From positions 24,744-88,743 of the forward strand of contig JAILHD010000056.1 in NCBI GenBank assembly GCA_024696155.1: a stretch of 64,000 bases of DNA. The letters are read 5' to 3'. The DNA is from Treponema sp. (GTDB taxonomy: Bacteria > Spirochaetota > Spirochaetia > Treponematales > Treponemataceae). The notes under the pieces were generated by a model, which had not been told where the DNA came from, made no database searches, and saw only the letters and a program-made list of their open reading frames with translations. This document shows, one piece after another, positions 1 through 10,144 of the stretch. The position numbers and the translations under genes are program-made. Each line of letters starts with the position of its first letter. Position 1 is the stretch's first letter.

Positions 1-1229
1 TGAATAAGCCCCGAAAGTGCATAGCGCATTGCAGCAGTATTTTCCGGCTCAGAAGCAAGGATTTTTGCACAAAGTTCGTCGGCATATTTTCCTGCAACAG
101 GAGCATCTGTTTCGGAAGAAATGCGGGCTGCAAGCATAAGAGCTTCTGTATTGTCCGGATAAAGCTGAAGGGCACGTTCTACAGTCTGAGTCGCTGTGGT
201 TGTATTTTTACTCCAGTCCAGCTGAACTTTTGCGCGCAGAACAAGGTAATCTATTGAAGTGTCATTCTGCTTTGCATACATATCCAGAAGAGACACTGCG
301 TGAATGTAGTCGTTCTTTTCTATAAGAATTTTTGCGCGGAACAGAACAAACTCCAGGTTGTTTGGAGTCTGCTGAAGAACGCGGGCTACATACTGCTCTG
401 CAAGAGGCAAATCTCTTTTTGCAAAAGAAACATAGGCATTCATGCACAGTACATCAATATCACTTGAATCAGAAGAACTGGAAAAAGAAGCTAAAATCTT
501 ATCTGTTTCTGCATATTTTTCAAAATGAAGCAGAACGCGTGCATAGGCAATTGCAATTTCCTTAGAAAACTCAGAAGCGTTATAGGCAGTTCTAAAACAT
601 TCTTCTGCCCCACTAAAGTTATTCTTTTTAACGTAAGTAACACCCAAAAGATAAGATGCCAGAACTGACGAAGGATTATAGAAAAGGGCTTCTTTACAGG
701 CCTGTTCACATAAATCATAAGAATCCTGAGTAACAGAAGGACTTAAAATAACCAGGGCTGGAAGAATTATGCTTAAAAAATCAGATTTTCCTGTACTGGA
801 ATCAAAAATGCCGTTTCGGACAGAATCAATAGCACCAAGATAAAGATTGTCGGAAGGAAAAGAAACTGAATCCCAGGTAACTTTTTGCGAAGGCCAGGCA
901 ATCTGCATAATCTGAGTAGCAATTTCTATTAAAACCCTTTCGTTTTCTGCATATTCTCCGTTTGTGCGGTGCAGAGCCTGAACAGCTTTTCTTAGCGACT
1001 GAGGAGAACCAATTTCTACCTCAGCAATAACTGTAGGATCAATTTTGTAAAAATATGTTCGCTTTGCAGAAGGCAGTTTTACGTTATCTGTCCCGGAATA
1101 TGCAGATGAAGATGCACCGCCATTATCCTTAGCTTTTTTCTTTTTTGCAGAATAAGCAGGCGCAGAGGCACAATAAGCTGCCACAGTTATGAGAAGAATA
1201 AGATTTTTAAAACACGTTTTAAAATTCAC
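1..1229 (-). CDS. TPR-like exported protein, partial (3' end beyond window), GTG start
   Basis: Open minus frame from GTG at 1229 (MNFKTCFKNLILLITVAAYCASAPAYSAKKKK...) to window start (...LASEPENTAAMRYALSGLI); absent from ORF track; signal-peptide-like N-terminus. Confidence 0.7.
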   Translation of the reverse strand, partial: MNFKTCFKNLILLITVAAYCASAPAYSAKKKKAKDNGGASSSAYSGTDNVKLPSAKRTYFYKIDPTVIAEVEIGSPQSLRKAVQALHRTNGEYAENERVLIEIATQIMQIAWPSQKVTWDSVSFPSDNLYLGAIDSVRNGIFDSSTGKSDFLSIILPALVILSPSVTQDSYDLCEQACKEALFYNPSSVLASYLLGVTYVKKNNFSGAEECFRTAYNASEFSKEIAIAYARVLLHFEKYAETDKILASFSSSSDSSDIDVLCMNAYVSFAKRDLPLAEQYVARVLQQTPNNLEFVLFRAKILIEKNDYIHAVSLLDMYAKQNDTSIDYLVLRAKVQLDWSKNTTTATQTVERALQLYPDNTEALMLAARISSETDAPVAGKYADELCAKILASEPENTAAMRYALSGLI

Positions 1230-1238
1230 TTAAACTTT

Positions 1239-1847
1239 TTATAACTCTTCGTCTGGGAACGGGTATTCCTCTTCCGCAAAATCGTCAGAGTCATCATCCT
1301 TTAAAACAAGTTCTTTGTGATCTTTTTGTAAAAAGTAAAAAAGAACAAAAATCACAAGAATTCCAACTATTAAAACCGGAGCTACAAAGTAAGACACAAA
1401 GGTGAATGAAACTTTTATGAGCTTTAACGAAAATAAAAAGTAGTAAAGGCTCATGATTAAAAGAATCAAACCCGGAATTCCATAATTCAATTTTAACTTT
1501 TTATATTTATAACAACTGACAAGAATCAAATTTAATCCCGGAAAAACAGCGTAAAGCGGCCACACTGAAGAAAACTTAATATCCGGGCAAAACACAAAGA
1601 GTATGGAAACTAAACCGCAGACTAAAATCAGGCTGCCGGAAAAAACATGGTAAGGTCTTTTTGTTTTTGTAATTGCACAAAAGCCTATAAAACCGCCAAT
1701 AATTGACTGACAAATAAGACAAGTTAGAATTGCTATGTTAGAAGGAATAAGAGTTCTGTCTGAAAAAAGAAACAGGAAGCCAAAAATTATGAAGAGAAAT
1801 CCAAGTAAAATCAAAATATTTAAAACTTTAGCACAGCGCATGCTCAT
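1239..1847 (-). CDS. Hypothetical multi-pass membrane protein with acidic C-terminus
   Basis: 202 aa ORF with several hydrophobic segments, C-terminal DDDSDDFAEEEYPFPDEEL. Confidence 0.7.
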   Translation of the reverse strand: MSMRCAKVLNILILLGFLFIIFGFLFLFSDRTLIPSNIAILTCLICQSIIGGFIGFCAITKTKRPYHVFSGSLILVCGLVSILFVFCPDIKFSSVWPLYAVFPGLNLILVSCYKYKKLKLNYGIPGLILLIMSLYYFLFSLKLIKVSFTFVSYFVAPVLIVGILVIFVLFYFLQKDHKELVLKDDDSDDFAEEEYPFPDEEL

Positions 1848-1964
1848 ATCCTTTTCTTAATTATAAAAGTTTAAACGATTTCGATTTTTTAAATGATTGC
1901 ATATATAATATACAACCAAAAATCATTCTTTACAATAATAATTCGCTATGATAAATTTTATTTT

Positions 1965-3017
1965 ATGAAGAAAAATCGTTTACACTTTGCCACCATTATT
2001 TTATTTTTATTTACAATATTTTCGGCATGTAATCAGAATAATCACAATCAAAAAGATGAAGATTTTTTTGCCATGCAGCAGAAATTTCAGGACATTCTTG
2101 ATACCGCAGAATTAAACTCTCAACAGCGCTATTCAATCATAAATCAGATGGCAACAAACTATCTGAATGTAAAAGATTATCAGGGACTCGTTCTCTTTCT
2201 TTCTGACTGGGTTGAACAGAACAAAGATGACATGTACAACTCTTACTGGCTTTTGATGACGGCGTACGCCTATCTTTCTATGCGGGCAGAACCTGTTGCA
2301 GAATATTATTTTGACCGCATCTTGCAGCAGTACCAGGATTTACTTGTAAAAGGCAAATCAATTCATTTTATGTGCCTCCAGAATCTTATTCAGATCAGTA
2401 AAACTCCAACACACAGAATCAAATATTTTAACGAGCTTATAAACAGATTCCCTAGTGACGTAAACACAACCGAGCTTTACCTGCGCCTTGCAATGGAATA
2501 CGAAAAAGACAGCCAGTGGAATCACGCTTTAAGAGCCTACACCGTTTTTCTTGAACAGCCAGACGCAACTACAATTCAGATTCCAGGCGAACCAGATGCC
2601 TATAAAAATGCCCGTCACCTTATAGACTACAATTCTTCCAGCAAAGACTGGACTTTTGAAAGTCTTGAGGCACTGGAAACAGCAATTAAAAAAGCTATCC
2701 GTAATTATGACTGGCGCTCTCTAGATAAATACAAGGCAAAGGTAAACTTCTTTTCTATGTCATGGAAGCAGGATGAAATGGATGCAAACTCACAGGAAGA
2801 GTTTTCCATGAGGAGCTTTATGCGCGGTAACAGAATCCGTTTTGCAGACAGCCTTGACCCTTCTTCTACACCAAGCGAGGCATACCTTCGCACAACGGGC
2901 TGGAGTACCTACGTTCCAGTATGGTATCTTTATTTTAGAAAGGTAAACTTCCCGCTTGATTCCGACATTCACGGAAACTGGGAATGGGCAGGAATTTACA
3001 TGGGCGAAAAACTCTGA
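1965..3017 (+). CDS. Hypothetical lipoprotein, TPR-like helical repeats
   Basis: Track ORF begins 1893, but ATG at 1965 gives lipoprotein signal MKKNRLHFATIILFLFTIFSACNQ. Confidence 0.7.
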   Translation: MKKNRLHFATIILFLFTIFSACNQNNHNQKDEDFFAMQQKFQDILDTAELNSQQRYSIINQMATNYLNVKDYQGLVLFLSDWVEQNKDDMYNSYWLLMTAYAYLSMRAEPVAEYYFDRILQQYQDLLVKGKSIHFMCLQNLIQISKTPTHRIKYFNELINRFPSDVNTTELYLRLAMEYEKDSQWNHALRAYTVFLEQPDATTIQIPGEPDAYKNARHLIDYNSSSKDWTFESLEALETAIKKAIRNYDWRSLDKYKAKVNFFSMSWKQDEMDANSQEEFSMRSFMRGNRIRFADSLDPSSTPSEAYLRTTGWSTYVPVWYLYFRKVNFPLDSDIHGNWEWAGIYMGEKL

Positions 3018-3058
3018 TTTTTTCTGAGTTTGATTAAAAAACTGACGATAAAAAAGTA

Positions 3059-4255
3059 ATGAAAAAAACGATTTCTACTGCAATTTTGATTTCTCTTAGT
3101 ACATTAGCACTTTGGGCAAACACACTGGAACCTGTATCTGCTGCGCAGGAATTTACTCATATTTTAGTTACTGTTAATGCCGCAGACACTTTTGACAATC
3201 ACGAAAATTTTGATGCCCTGACACAGGAAGAAATCTTACAGGATCTTCAAAACGAGATTCAGTCACTTGCTAAAAAAAAGCCATATATTCCACTCGACAT
3301 TCCAGGTTCAGAGCGCCCTGAAGTTGAAAAAATCAGAAACCAGATTCTAAAATCTCCAAAATGGTCAAAACGCCTTTATGACGACCTTGAACGCGCCCAG
3401 GACTACCGCATTTTTGTGCGAAAGGCAGTAATGGATGCAGAACTTCCTCTGGTTCTGGAATATCTTCCGATGGTTGAATCAAACTACAATCCAAGTGCCC
3501 GCTCAAAATCTGGTGCAATCGGACTCTGGCAATTCATGGAAAACAGCGTTTCTAATTTTCTTGTTTTAAACGATTTTGTAGACGAACGCTACGACCCCTG
3601 GAAAGAAACAGATGCTGCAATCAAAAAACTTCAGGAAAATTACAGATTCTTTAAAGACTGGCCGTTAGCATTAGGTGCCTACAACTGCGGTCTTGGTGCC
3701 ATGAACAGAGCCCTAAAAAAATCGCCTGTAAAAGACTTCTGGTATCTTTCAAGCCACGGCTACATCAGCCGCCAGACAGCGGATTACGTGCCAAAACTTT
3801 TAGCCATTGCAGACCTTGCAATCAACAGCGAATACTATGGCATTGACCTTCCAGACCATCACGAAGAATTTGAAATCCTTGTAAACGAAAAAGAGGGTAA
3901 CTTTGATTACATAAAAGTAAAAAAAGCCTACTCCATTAACCAGCTGGCCCAGGAAATGAAGATGGATACAACAGTTTTAAAAAGACTGAATCCGTCTTAC
4001 GTGCGAGGAATGACTCATCCTGCAAAAGAATGCCTTATCCGCCTGCCTTTGGGAATGGAACAGTCTGCGGTGGATGCCCTTAAACAGCTTTCGCCAATTG
4101 AATTTCCTTTTAAGTACACTGTAGTAAAAGGCGATTCTCTTTGGGCTATTTCCCGCCGTTTTGGAGTAAGCTTAAAATCACTTTGCGAGATTAACGACAT
4201 CTCAGAAAACGCCATTTTAAAAATAGGAAAAACACTTTATATTCCCTCAAAATAA
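3059..4255 (+). CDS. Membrane-bound lytic murein transglycosylase (MltD-like) with C-terminal LysM
   Basis: VESNYNPSARSKSGAIGLWQFM SLT motif, ALGAYNCG, and LysM YTVVKGDSLWAISRRFGVSLKSLCEIN. Confidence 0.92.
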   Translation: MKKTISTAILISLSTLALWANTLEPVSAAQEFTHILVTVNAADTFDNHENFDALTQEEILQDLQNEIQSLAKKKPYIPLDIPGSERPEVEKIRNQILKSPKWSKRLYDDLERAQDYRIFVRKAVMDAELPLVLEYLPMVESNYNPSARSKSGAIGLWQFMENSVSNFLVLNDFVDERYDPWKETDAAIKKLQENYRFFKDWPLALGAYNCGLGAMNRALKKSPVKDFWYLSSHGYISRQTADYVPKLLAIADLAINSEYYGIDLPDHHEEFEILVNEKEGNFDYIKVKKAYSINQLAQEMKMDTTVLKRLNPSYVRGMTHPAKECLIRLPLGMEQSAVDALKQLSPIEFPFKYTVVKGDSLWAISRRFGVSLKSLCEINDISENAILKIGKTLYIPSK

Positions 4256-4301
4256 GCCGACACTCAAATAGAGATTGAAGTCGATTTTACGAGGAATATA
4301 A

Positions 4302-5669
4302 ATGAAAAAACGCGTATTTTTATCACTGGGATTTGCAGCTTTATTTTTTGCCACAACCTTCCCCGCTTTTTCACATGATAAAGACAAACAACATGACGGC
4401 GTTGTAAGCGCAAAAAGCCGGATCAACTGGGTTACCCGCGAATTTGTTACAGATCTGAGTTTTGACTGTAAAACTTCAAATCTTACAATGCCTTCTGACA
4501 AAAAATCAGCCTCTGCAAAAATCTCTGGCAAAATGTGCCAGCTTATTCAGCCTTCACTTCTTTCTCTTTATGACGATTCAAAATACACACTCTCTGATAT
4601 GGTTGTACAAGATCAGCTTTCTTTGGATCAGGTTTATCATTTTATTAAAGGCGGTTATAAAACCCCGGACGTTTTTTCTAAAGACCTTACAACCCTTGAT
4701 TCAATCAATACTCTGAACGTAAACAACTTGGGAAAGGAACTTGTAAAACATTACTTTAGTTACACACCAGAAAAACCAATTGATATTATTCCTTCGCGTG
4801 CATATTCGGGAATTATTATTGATGCCCGCGGAGCTTACCCTGTTCACGGAGAATACGTAAAAAGTCAGGTTTATCCATGCTTTTTTCCAACAATCTGGGA
4901 CGATCAGATGACAATCGTTTACGAAAAAGGAATTGTATCTCCACAAACTGTAATGAAAAACGGACTTACAGGCTTTCACTATTCGGATAATATAGAAGAT
5001 TATCAGGACAGAATTGGAATTGATCCCCTTTACATCCGCGCAAATGAAGTTTACGGCCGCAATCGCACCGATCCGATTATCAGCAGAAACGATGCCCTTA
5101 AAATTTTTGCAGAACCAGAAAACGTAAAACTTTTGCAGGAAGGAAAAGTCGTTATTCTGATGGACAAAGAAAATCTTATTTATGATATTGCGACTCCAGA
5201 AAAAGATGAAAGCTATTACGTAAAATACACCACCACAAAACAGTATTTTTATGAAAATAAAGTTCCTGGTGTTGAAATTTCTGACACAAGCGACGGCATT
5301 CTTTTCTCTGTTGATTTGAAATTCTACCCTGATTCTACCCAGCTTCTTCCTGGCGAAAAAGAAAGAATCAAAATGATTGCAGGTCAGCTTAAAGAAATTC
5401 TTAAAGACGGCGGTTACACAGTTTTAGTAGAAGGACACACTGCAGACGTTGGAAAACCTGTTGGTCAGCTTAATCTTTCTATTGACCGAACCCGTGCCGT
5501 AATGGACGCTCTTGTGGCAGATGGAATTGGTGAAAAATTGTTTACTTACAAAGGCTATGGTGGAACAATGCCAGTTGCCAGCAACGAAACAGAAGAAGGC
5601 CGTGCTCAGAACCGCCGCGTAGACATTACCGCAAGACCTGTGGCAACCTATATTCAGCGCACGTGGTAG
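4302..5669 (+). CDS. OmpA-family protein (C-terminal peptidoglycan-binding OmpA domain)
   Basis: Signal peptide; C-terminal VEGHTADVGKPVGQLNLSIDRTRAVMDALVADGI...NRRVDI. Confidence 0.88.
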   Translation: MKKRVFLSLGFAALFFATTFPAFSHDKDKQHDGVVSAKSRINWVTREFVTDLSFDCKTSNLTMPSDKKSASAKISGKMCQLIQPSLLSLYDDSKYTLSDMVVQDQLSLDQVYHFIKGGYKTPDVFSKDLTTLDSINTLNVNNLGKELVKHYFSYTPEKPIDIIPSRAYSGIIIDARGAYPVHGEYVKSQVYPCFFPTIWDDQMTIVYEKGIVSPQTVMKNGLTGFHYSDNIEDYQDRIGIDPLYIRANEVYGRNRTDPIISRNDALKIFAEPENVKLLQEGKVVILMDKENLIYDIATPEKDESYYVKYTTTKQYFYENKVPGVEISDTSDGILFSVDLKFYPDSTQLLPGEKERIKMIAGQLKEILKDGGYTVLVEGHTADVGKPVGQLNLSIDRTRAVMDALVADGIGEKLFTYKGYGGTMPVASNETEEGRAQNRRVDITARPVATYIQRTW

Positions 5670-5670
5670 G

Positions 5671-5719
5671 GCAAAGGTCGTAAGGTTATTCTTCAGTTTT
5701 GAAGGCGTTGTACCTTTGC
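5671..5719 (+). repeat. Stem-loop repeat, family A copy 1
   Basis: GCAAAGGTCGTAAGGTTATTCTTCAGTTTTGAAGGCGTTGTACCTTTGC, 8-bp perfect outer arms. Confidence 0.6.
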
Positions 5720-5721
5720 TT

Positions 5722-5747
5722 AACTTGCGCGTGCGCGCAAGTTTTTC
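5722..5747 (+). terminator. Rho-independent terminator after the OmpA-family gene
   Basis: AACTTGCGCG-TG-CGCGCAAGTT followed by TTTTC. Confidence 0.8.
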
Positions 5748-5767
5748 AATGACATCTAGAAAGGGCT

Positions 5768-7738
5768 TTAAATGACCTTTTTCTTATCGCGTTTTGCAAC
5801 GTAGAGGTTGGCATCGGCTTCGGAAAGAAGAGGTGTTATCTGATAGCCTACTTTTTCTGACGGGAATTTTACATAGCCCATACTTATAGAAAGCTTAAAC
5901 TTCGAATTATTCTTTTCTGTCCAAAGGCGGCAGTCTTCGCTAACACTATCTTTTATTCGTTGAAAGTTGTCTACCGTCATGCCAGGACTGATTATTACAA
6001 ACTCATCGCCGCCAATGCGTGCTACAATGTCGTTTGCGCGGAAGTTGCCTTTCAGGATTATGGATTCGGCTATAATCGCGCAGTCTCCCGCTTCGTGACC
6101 AAAGGTATCATTAATTTTTTTAAGCCCGTCCATGTCGCAGTAAATAATAAGACCACTTTGATTCATTGCCTTTGCAAACTGCAGCGTTGTCTTTCCAAAA
6201 TCAAAAAGTCCGCGGCGGTTATAAAGGCCCGTAAGTTCATCAGTATTTGCAACAACATCAAGTTCCTTAAACTTTTTATGAAACTTTGTTTTTTCATTAG
6301 AAACTTCTGCATAAGAAAAAATTGAACTTACAAGCGAAGAAACAATCTTAATTATAAAGTCATAAACAAAGAAATCATCATGGTTATCTGTGCGGAACAC
6401 AATATAGCCGTAATGCAGGGTATTATGATAAAGGCTCATACAGATTGTGCCGCTTTCGCTAAAATTCAAAATTCCATCAGGAAGAATCCGCTCCTTTGGA
6501 TTAAACTTTATACGCTCCGGCAAAATCTCGCTGTCATAACCTGTACTTTCATCAAAAGCACAGAAAAGGCTTGCACGATGAGGAAGATTAAAATAATCAA
6601 AAGGAATTGTCTGTTCAATAGGAGCTTCATAAACAACAATTGCCGCAGCCTTTACGCCAAAATCACGCAAATCAGAATTCAAACGGCTCTTAAGCTGATC
6701 AACTGTCATATCAAACTGGGTTTCTGAATAATAATTCATTACCTTTTGAATCTGCGCTGTACGGAAATACATATCAGAAACAACGTTTCTTGTGCACAAA
6801 ACTTTATCCAGATCCATCTGAATGCGAACATGTGGATTTTCTTCCAGCTCTTTTGTGTAAGGAACACGGCTTGTACTTTCGCGCATAACAGCTGTATTTA
6901 TAAGAACTTCATTCTGTTCAAATTCTTCATCATCAAAAATCTTTTTTAGCATGCGAACGGCGCGACGTCCATGTTCGGGAATATTCTGATCAATGCTTGT
7001 AATAGAAGGATTATTGTATTGCGACTGATCAAGGTTATCAAAACCCACAATCTGAACATCTTCAGGAATTCTAAGTCCGTGACGCTTTACAAATTCTGTG
7101 GCAGCATAAGCCATTTCATCATTAAAAGCGATGATTGCATCAAATTCGATTTTTCCGTCGTTTGAGATAGCATAAGTTTCCAGATCTTTAAGGATTGTAA
7201 GATAGTCAAAACTCATGCGGAAGTAAGTATAATTTTCCGGCGGAAAGTTTTTTTCTTCCAGAATCTGATTTACTGTATTTCGGCGGAACCTGATTTCTGA
7301 AGAAGAACTGCGTAATCCAAGAATTGCAAGTTTTTTACACTTTTGAACATCTATCAGATTATCAAGAATTGCCTTGTATGCAAAATAAGGATCAGAAGTA
7401 ATTGAAGGACAATCCGGCACTTCTATGGCAATAGAAACTACAGGAATAGGATTAAAACCTTTCATATAAGAAAGGATTTCGCTTTTTGTAACAAAATGAA
7501 GCTGAACTCCCGTAGAAAAAATAATTCCATCAATTGAATTTTTGGTGATTAAAGAAGCAATGGCAACAGCCTGGTATCCGAACGCAGTGCGTACACTATG
7601 TAGAGTCCCGATTGGAAACACAAGAAGTTCATAATCGTACTCCTTGCAGATTTCATTCACGGACTCGAATAGACGCTGAGAATATTCTATGGTGATAAAA
7701 TCGAGTATAAGCGCAACTCTGAATTTACTGCGTGCCAT
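5768..7738 (-). CDS. LacI/PBP1-type ligand-binding domain fused to GGDEF diguanylate cyclase
   Basis: N-terminal PBP1-like sensor domain (ITSIDQNIPEHGRRAVRML...); C-terminal DELTGLYNRRGLFDF and RANDIVARIGGDEFVIIS. Confidence 0.9.
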   Translation of the reverse strand: MARSKFRVALILDFITIEYSQRLFESVNEICKEYDYELLVFPIGTLHSVRTAFGYQAVAIASLITKNSIDGIIFSTGVQLHFVTKSEILSYMKGFNPIPVVSIAIEVPDCPSITSDPYFAYKAILDNLIDVQKCKKLAILGLRSSSSEIRFRRNTVNQILEEKNFPPENYTYFRMSFDYLTILKDLETYAISNDGKIEFDAIIAFNDEMAYAATEFVKRHGLRIPEDVQIVGFDNLDQSQYNNPSITSIDQNIPEHGRRAVRMLKKIFDDEEFEQNEVLINTAVMRESTSRVPYTKELEENPHVRIQMDLDKVLCTRNVVSDMYFRTAQIQKVMNYYSETQFDMTVDQLKSRLNSDLRDFGVKAAAIVVYEAPIEQTIPFDYFNLPHRASLFCAFDESTGYDSEILPERIKFNPKERILPDGILNFSESGTICMSLYHNTLHYGYIVFRTDNHDDFFVYDFIIKIVSSLVSSIFSYAEVSNEKTKFHKKFKELDVVANTDELTGLYNRRGLFDFGKTTLQFAKAMNQSGLIIYCDMDGLKKINDTFGHEAGDCAIIAESIILKGNFRANDIVARIGGDEFVIISPGMTVDNFQRIKDSVSEDCRLWTEKNNSKFKLSISMGYVKFPSEKVGYQITPLLSEADANLYVAKRDKKKVI

Positions 7739-7902
7739 TTAAAATATTTTATAACAATCGGTTAATTTTTGCAATTTGATTTTTCCCAGCCTAAATAAAC
7801 ACAAAGAAATTTTCAAACTTTTTACAAGAATTTTTGTCAAAACGTCAAAGTCTGCGGATATATTACATATAGAAACATAAATTTTAGAGGTAAGTTTTAA
7901 TA

Positions 7903-8916
7903 ATGAAGAGATTTTATCTTGGACTCTTAAGCTGCTTTTTGATGTTTTCCTGCGGACTTGGCGAATGCGATTCAGAAAGCAGAATAAACCGCAAAAACAG
8001 CAGTTTTTCTATTGTAAACTGGAATGTTCAGACATTTTTTGACGGTCACACAGAAGGAACAGAATACAAAGATTTTAAATCTGCTGGAAAATGGTCTAAC
8101 GACAAATATTACACAAGGCTTACACGTCTTTGTGAGGTGCTTTCTACCTTAAATGCGGATTTTTACGTGCTGGAAGAAATTGAAAATGAAAATATAATCC
8201 ACGACATTTCCAATCAGTTTGCAGGAAAATCCTGGAACAGTGCATCAAACTGGACTTACAGCTGCTTTGCAAAAGAAAAAGACAGTTCAATTGGCTGCGC
8301 AGTGCTTTCAAAATTTCCGCTTTTTGGAGTTAAAACCCATTCAATAGATATCAGGACACAAAAATCCGCCCAGCCTTCCGTTCGTCCATTAATTGAAGTC
8401 TGTGCAGATATTAACGGACGCGAAGTTACTCTTTTTGTAAATCACTGGAAGTCCAAATCTGGAGGAGAAGAAACAAGCAAAATCTGGCGCGACTGGCAGG
8501 AAGCCGTTCTTGCACAAAGAATTGCAGAATTGAAAGCGCGGGGAGGCACTTCAATAATCTGTGGAGACTTTAACCGCAATGCAGATGAGTTTATTCTTGA
8601 TTTTTCTACCAGTGAAAACACCTTGCTTAGATACATAAACATAAAAACTGGAAACAAAGAAGTTGTAAAAGTGCATTCACCATGGTTTAATTCAGACGGA
8701 ACATATGTAAGTCAGACGGGAAGCTACTATTATAAAGACAATTGGGAAAGAATTGATCACATCTTCTGCACAGGAAACGCACGCATTTCAACTTTTGGAC
8801 CACGGGCACAAAATCCCTGGGCAAACGAAAACAAAACGCCTTTTTACTATAAAATTTACAGCGGTACAGGATATTCCGACCATCTGCCAGTTATGGCAAA
8901 CGTAATTTTACACTGA
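7903..8916 (+). CDS. Endonuclease/exonuclease/phosphatase family lipoprotein
   Basis: Lipobox MFSCGLGE; NWNVQTFF, EEIEN, FVNHWKSK, ICGDFNRN, YSDHLPV motifs. Confidence 0.9.
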   Translation: MKRFYLGLLSCFLMFSCGLGECDSESRINRKNSSFSIVNWNVQTFFDGHTEGTEYKDFKSAGKWSNDKYYTRLTRLCEVLSTLNADFYVLEEIENENIIHDISNQFAGKSWNSASNWTYSCFAKEKDSSIGCAVLSKFPLFGVKTHSIDIRTQKSAQPSVRPLIEVCADINGREVTLFVNHWKSKSGGEETSKIWRDWQEAVLAQRIAELKARGGTSIICGDFNRNADEFILDFSTSENTLLRYINIKTGNKEVVKVHSPWFNSDGTYVSQTGSYYYKDNWERIDHIFCTGNARISTFGPRAQNPWANENKTPFYYKIYSGTGYSDHLPVMANVILH

Positions 8917-8932
8917 TTTTTGCCGCAAAAAA

Positions 8933-10120
8933 TTAATTCTTTTTTACAAGGAACAGATATTCCTTTACGTGGATTTCGCGGGAATTTAGATTGCGGCTTC
9001 CACGGAAGGTATTGTACTCGCTTTCCAAAACTCGCACACTTCCGCACTGGTTCATAAGTTCTACCATTTCGTCCTTTTTAATAAATCCGTCTGAATTAAA
9101 CGAAATAAGAACATAACGGGCACGGACATTTTTTACAAGTTCAAGGAACGCCTGTGCAACCTGCTTCTTTTTATTATAGGCAGAACGATTCCAGTCACGA
9201 GGAATTCCAGAAACGCGGCTGATATTTTCTGTATCAGGTTCTTTATAAGAAGCCACAAGATTAAGCATAAAGTAATTTGAACCGTACGGATGCTGATTAT
9301 AAGGCGGATCAAAATATGCAAGATCAAAAACTCCGTCAGAATCAGAATCTTCGCCCCGCAAAGCTTCGTACAATTCTTCTGAAAGTACAAGTTCATTTGC
9401 ATTCTGATTAAAAATACGGTAAGGACATTCAAATTCACTGAACAAAGGCTTTTTAAGTTCAATTTTGCCCAGAATGCGGGAGAGGGCATTTTTACCGTTT
9501 CCGCCAAACTGTCCAATTCCAGTTTTTGAATTTTTATAAAAGCCCTTAAAAATGCCTGCTGTATTTGCATGAATACTTGCTTCTGAAAGCAGCGGTGCTA
9601 TAAAAAAATGTCGCAAATCCTGCGGAACTTCGCGCTCTATAAGCTGACGCGCCACATCCAGATAATTTGCGTTGTAAGGGGTATAAAAACAACGGTCAGA
9701 TTTCTGGATTTTGTTTTCATTGACTGGAGAATATAGCTTTGTAATAAAACCTGGAACTTTATGATTTCCTGCCGCCCGCGCCTCCTGGCAAGACTTAAGC
9801 TCATCCTGAATTTTTTGAACCAAACTGTCATAAATCTGATTTATGCGGGCGGCAGGAACATCACTTTTATTAGCCAAATAACAACTGTTGATAATGCAGG
9901 AATAAGATTCCAGATCATTTACGGTTATAGAACTTGCAAACTGCTTTAAATAACGGGCAACAATTCCGCTTCCAGAAAACACATCCAGGCAGGAAAGTTT
10001 TTCTTTTTTAAGCTCATTCTGAACAATGCTCACCCCCTGGCCAATAAACGGCAAAAGTGCACGCTTATTTCCAATATATGTGATGAGCTGCTCTGTAAGA
10101 TATCCCGATTTTTCTGTCAT
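8933..10120 (-). CDS. D12-class DNA adenine methyltransferase
   Basis: Motif I-like DVFSGSGIVARYLK and catalytic DLAYFDPPYNQHPYGSNYF. Confidence 0.88.
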   Translation of the reverse strand: MTEKSGYLTEQLITYIGNKRALLPFIGQGVSIVQNELKKEKLSCLDVFSGSGIVARYLKQFASSITVNDLESYSCIINSCYLANKSDVPAARINQIYDSLVQKIQDELKSCQEARAAGNHKVPGFITKLYSPVNENKIQKSDRCFYTPYNANYLDVARQLIEREVPQDLRHFFIAPLLSEASIHANTAGIFKGFYKNSKTGIGQFGGNGKNALSRILGKIELKKPLFSEFECPYRIFNQNANELVLSEELYEALRGEDSDSDGVFDLAYFDPPYNQHPYGSNYFMLNLVASYKEPDTENISRVSGIPRDWNRSAYNKKKQVAQAFLELVKNVRARYVLISFNSDGFIKKDEMVELMNQCGSVRVLESEYNTFRGSRNLNSREIHVKEYLFLVKKN

Positions 10121-10144
10121 GCTGGCTGTAATCCGATTATTAGC

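Noticed and set aside
5671-5719. Idea that family A stem-loops are integron attC sites
   Set aside because: I could not find convincing RYYYAAC/GTTRRRY core sites, and the adjacent genes are core genes rather than cassettes; left as an unnamed repeat family.
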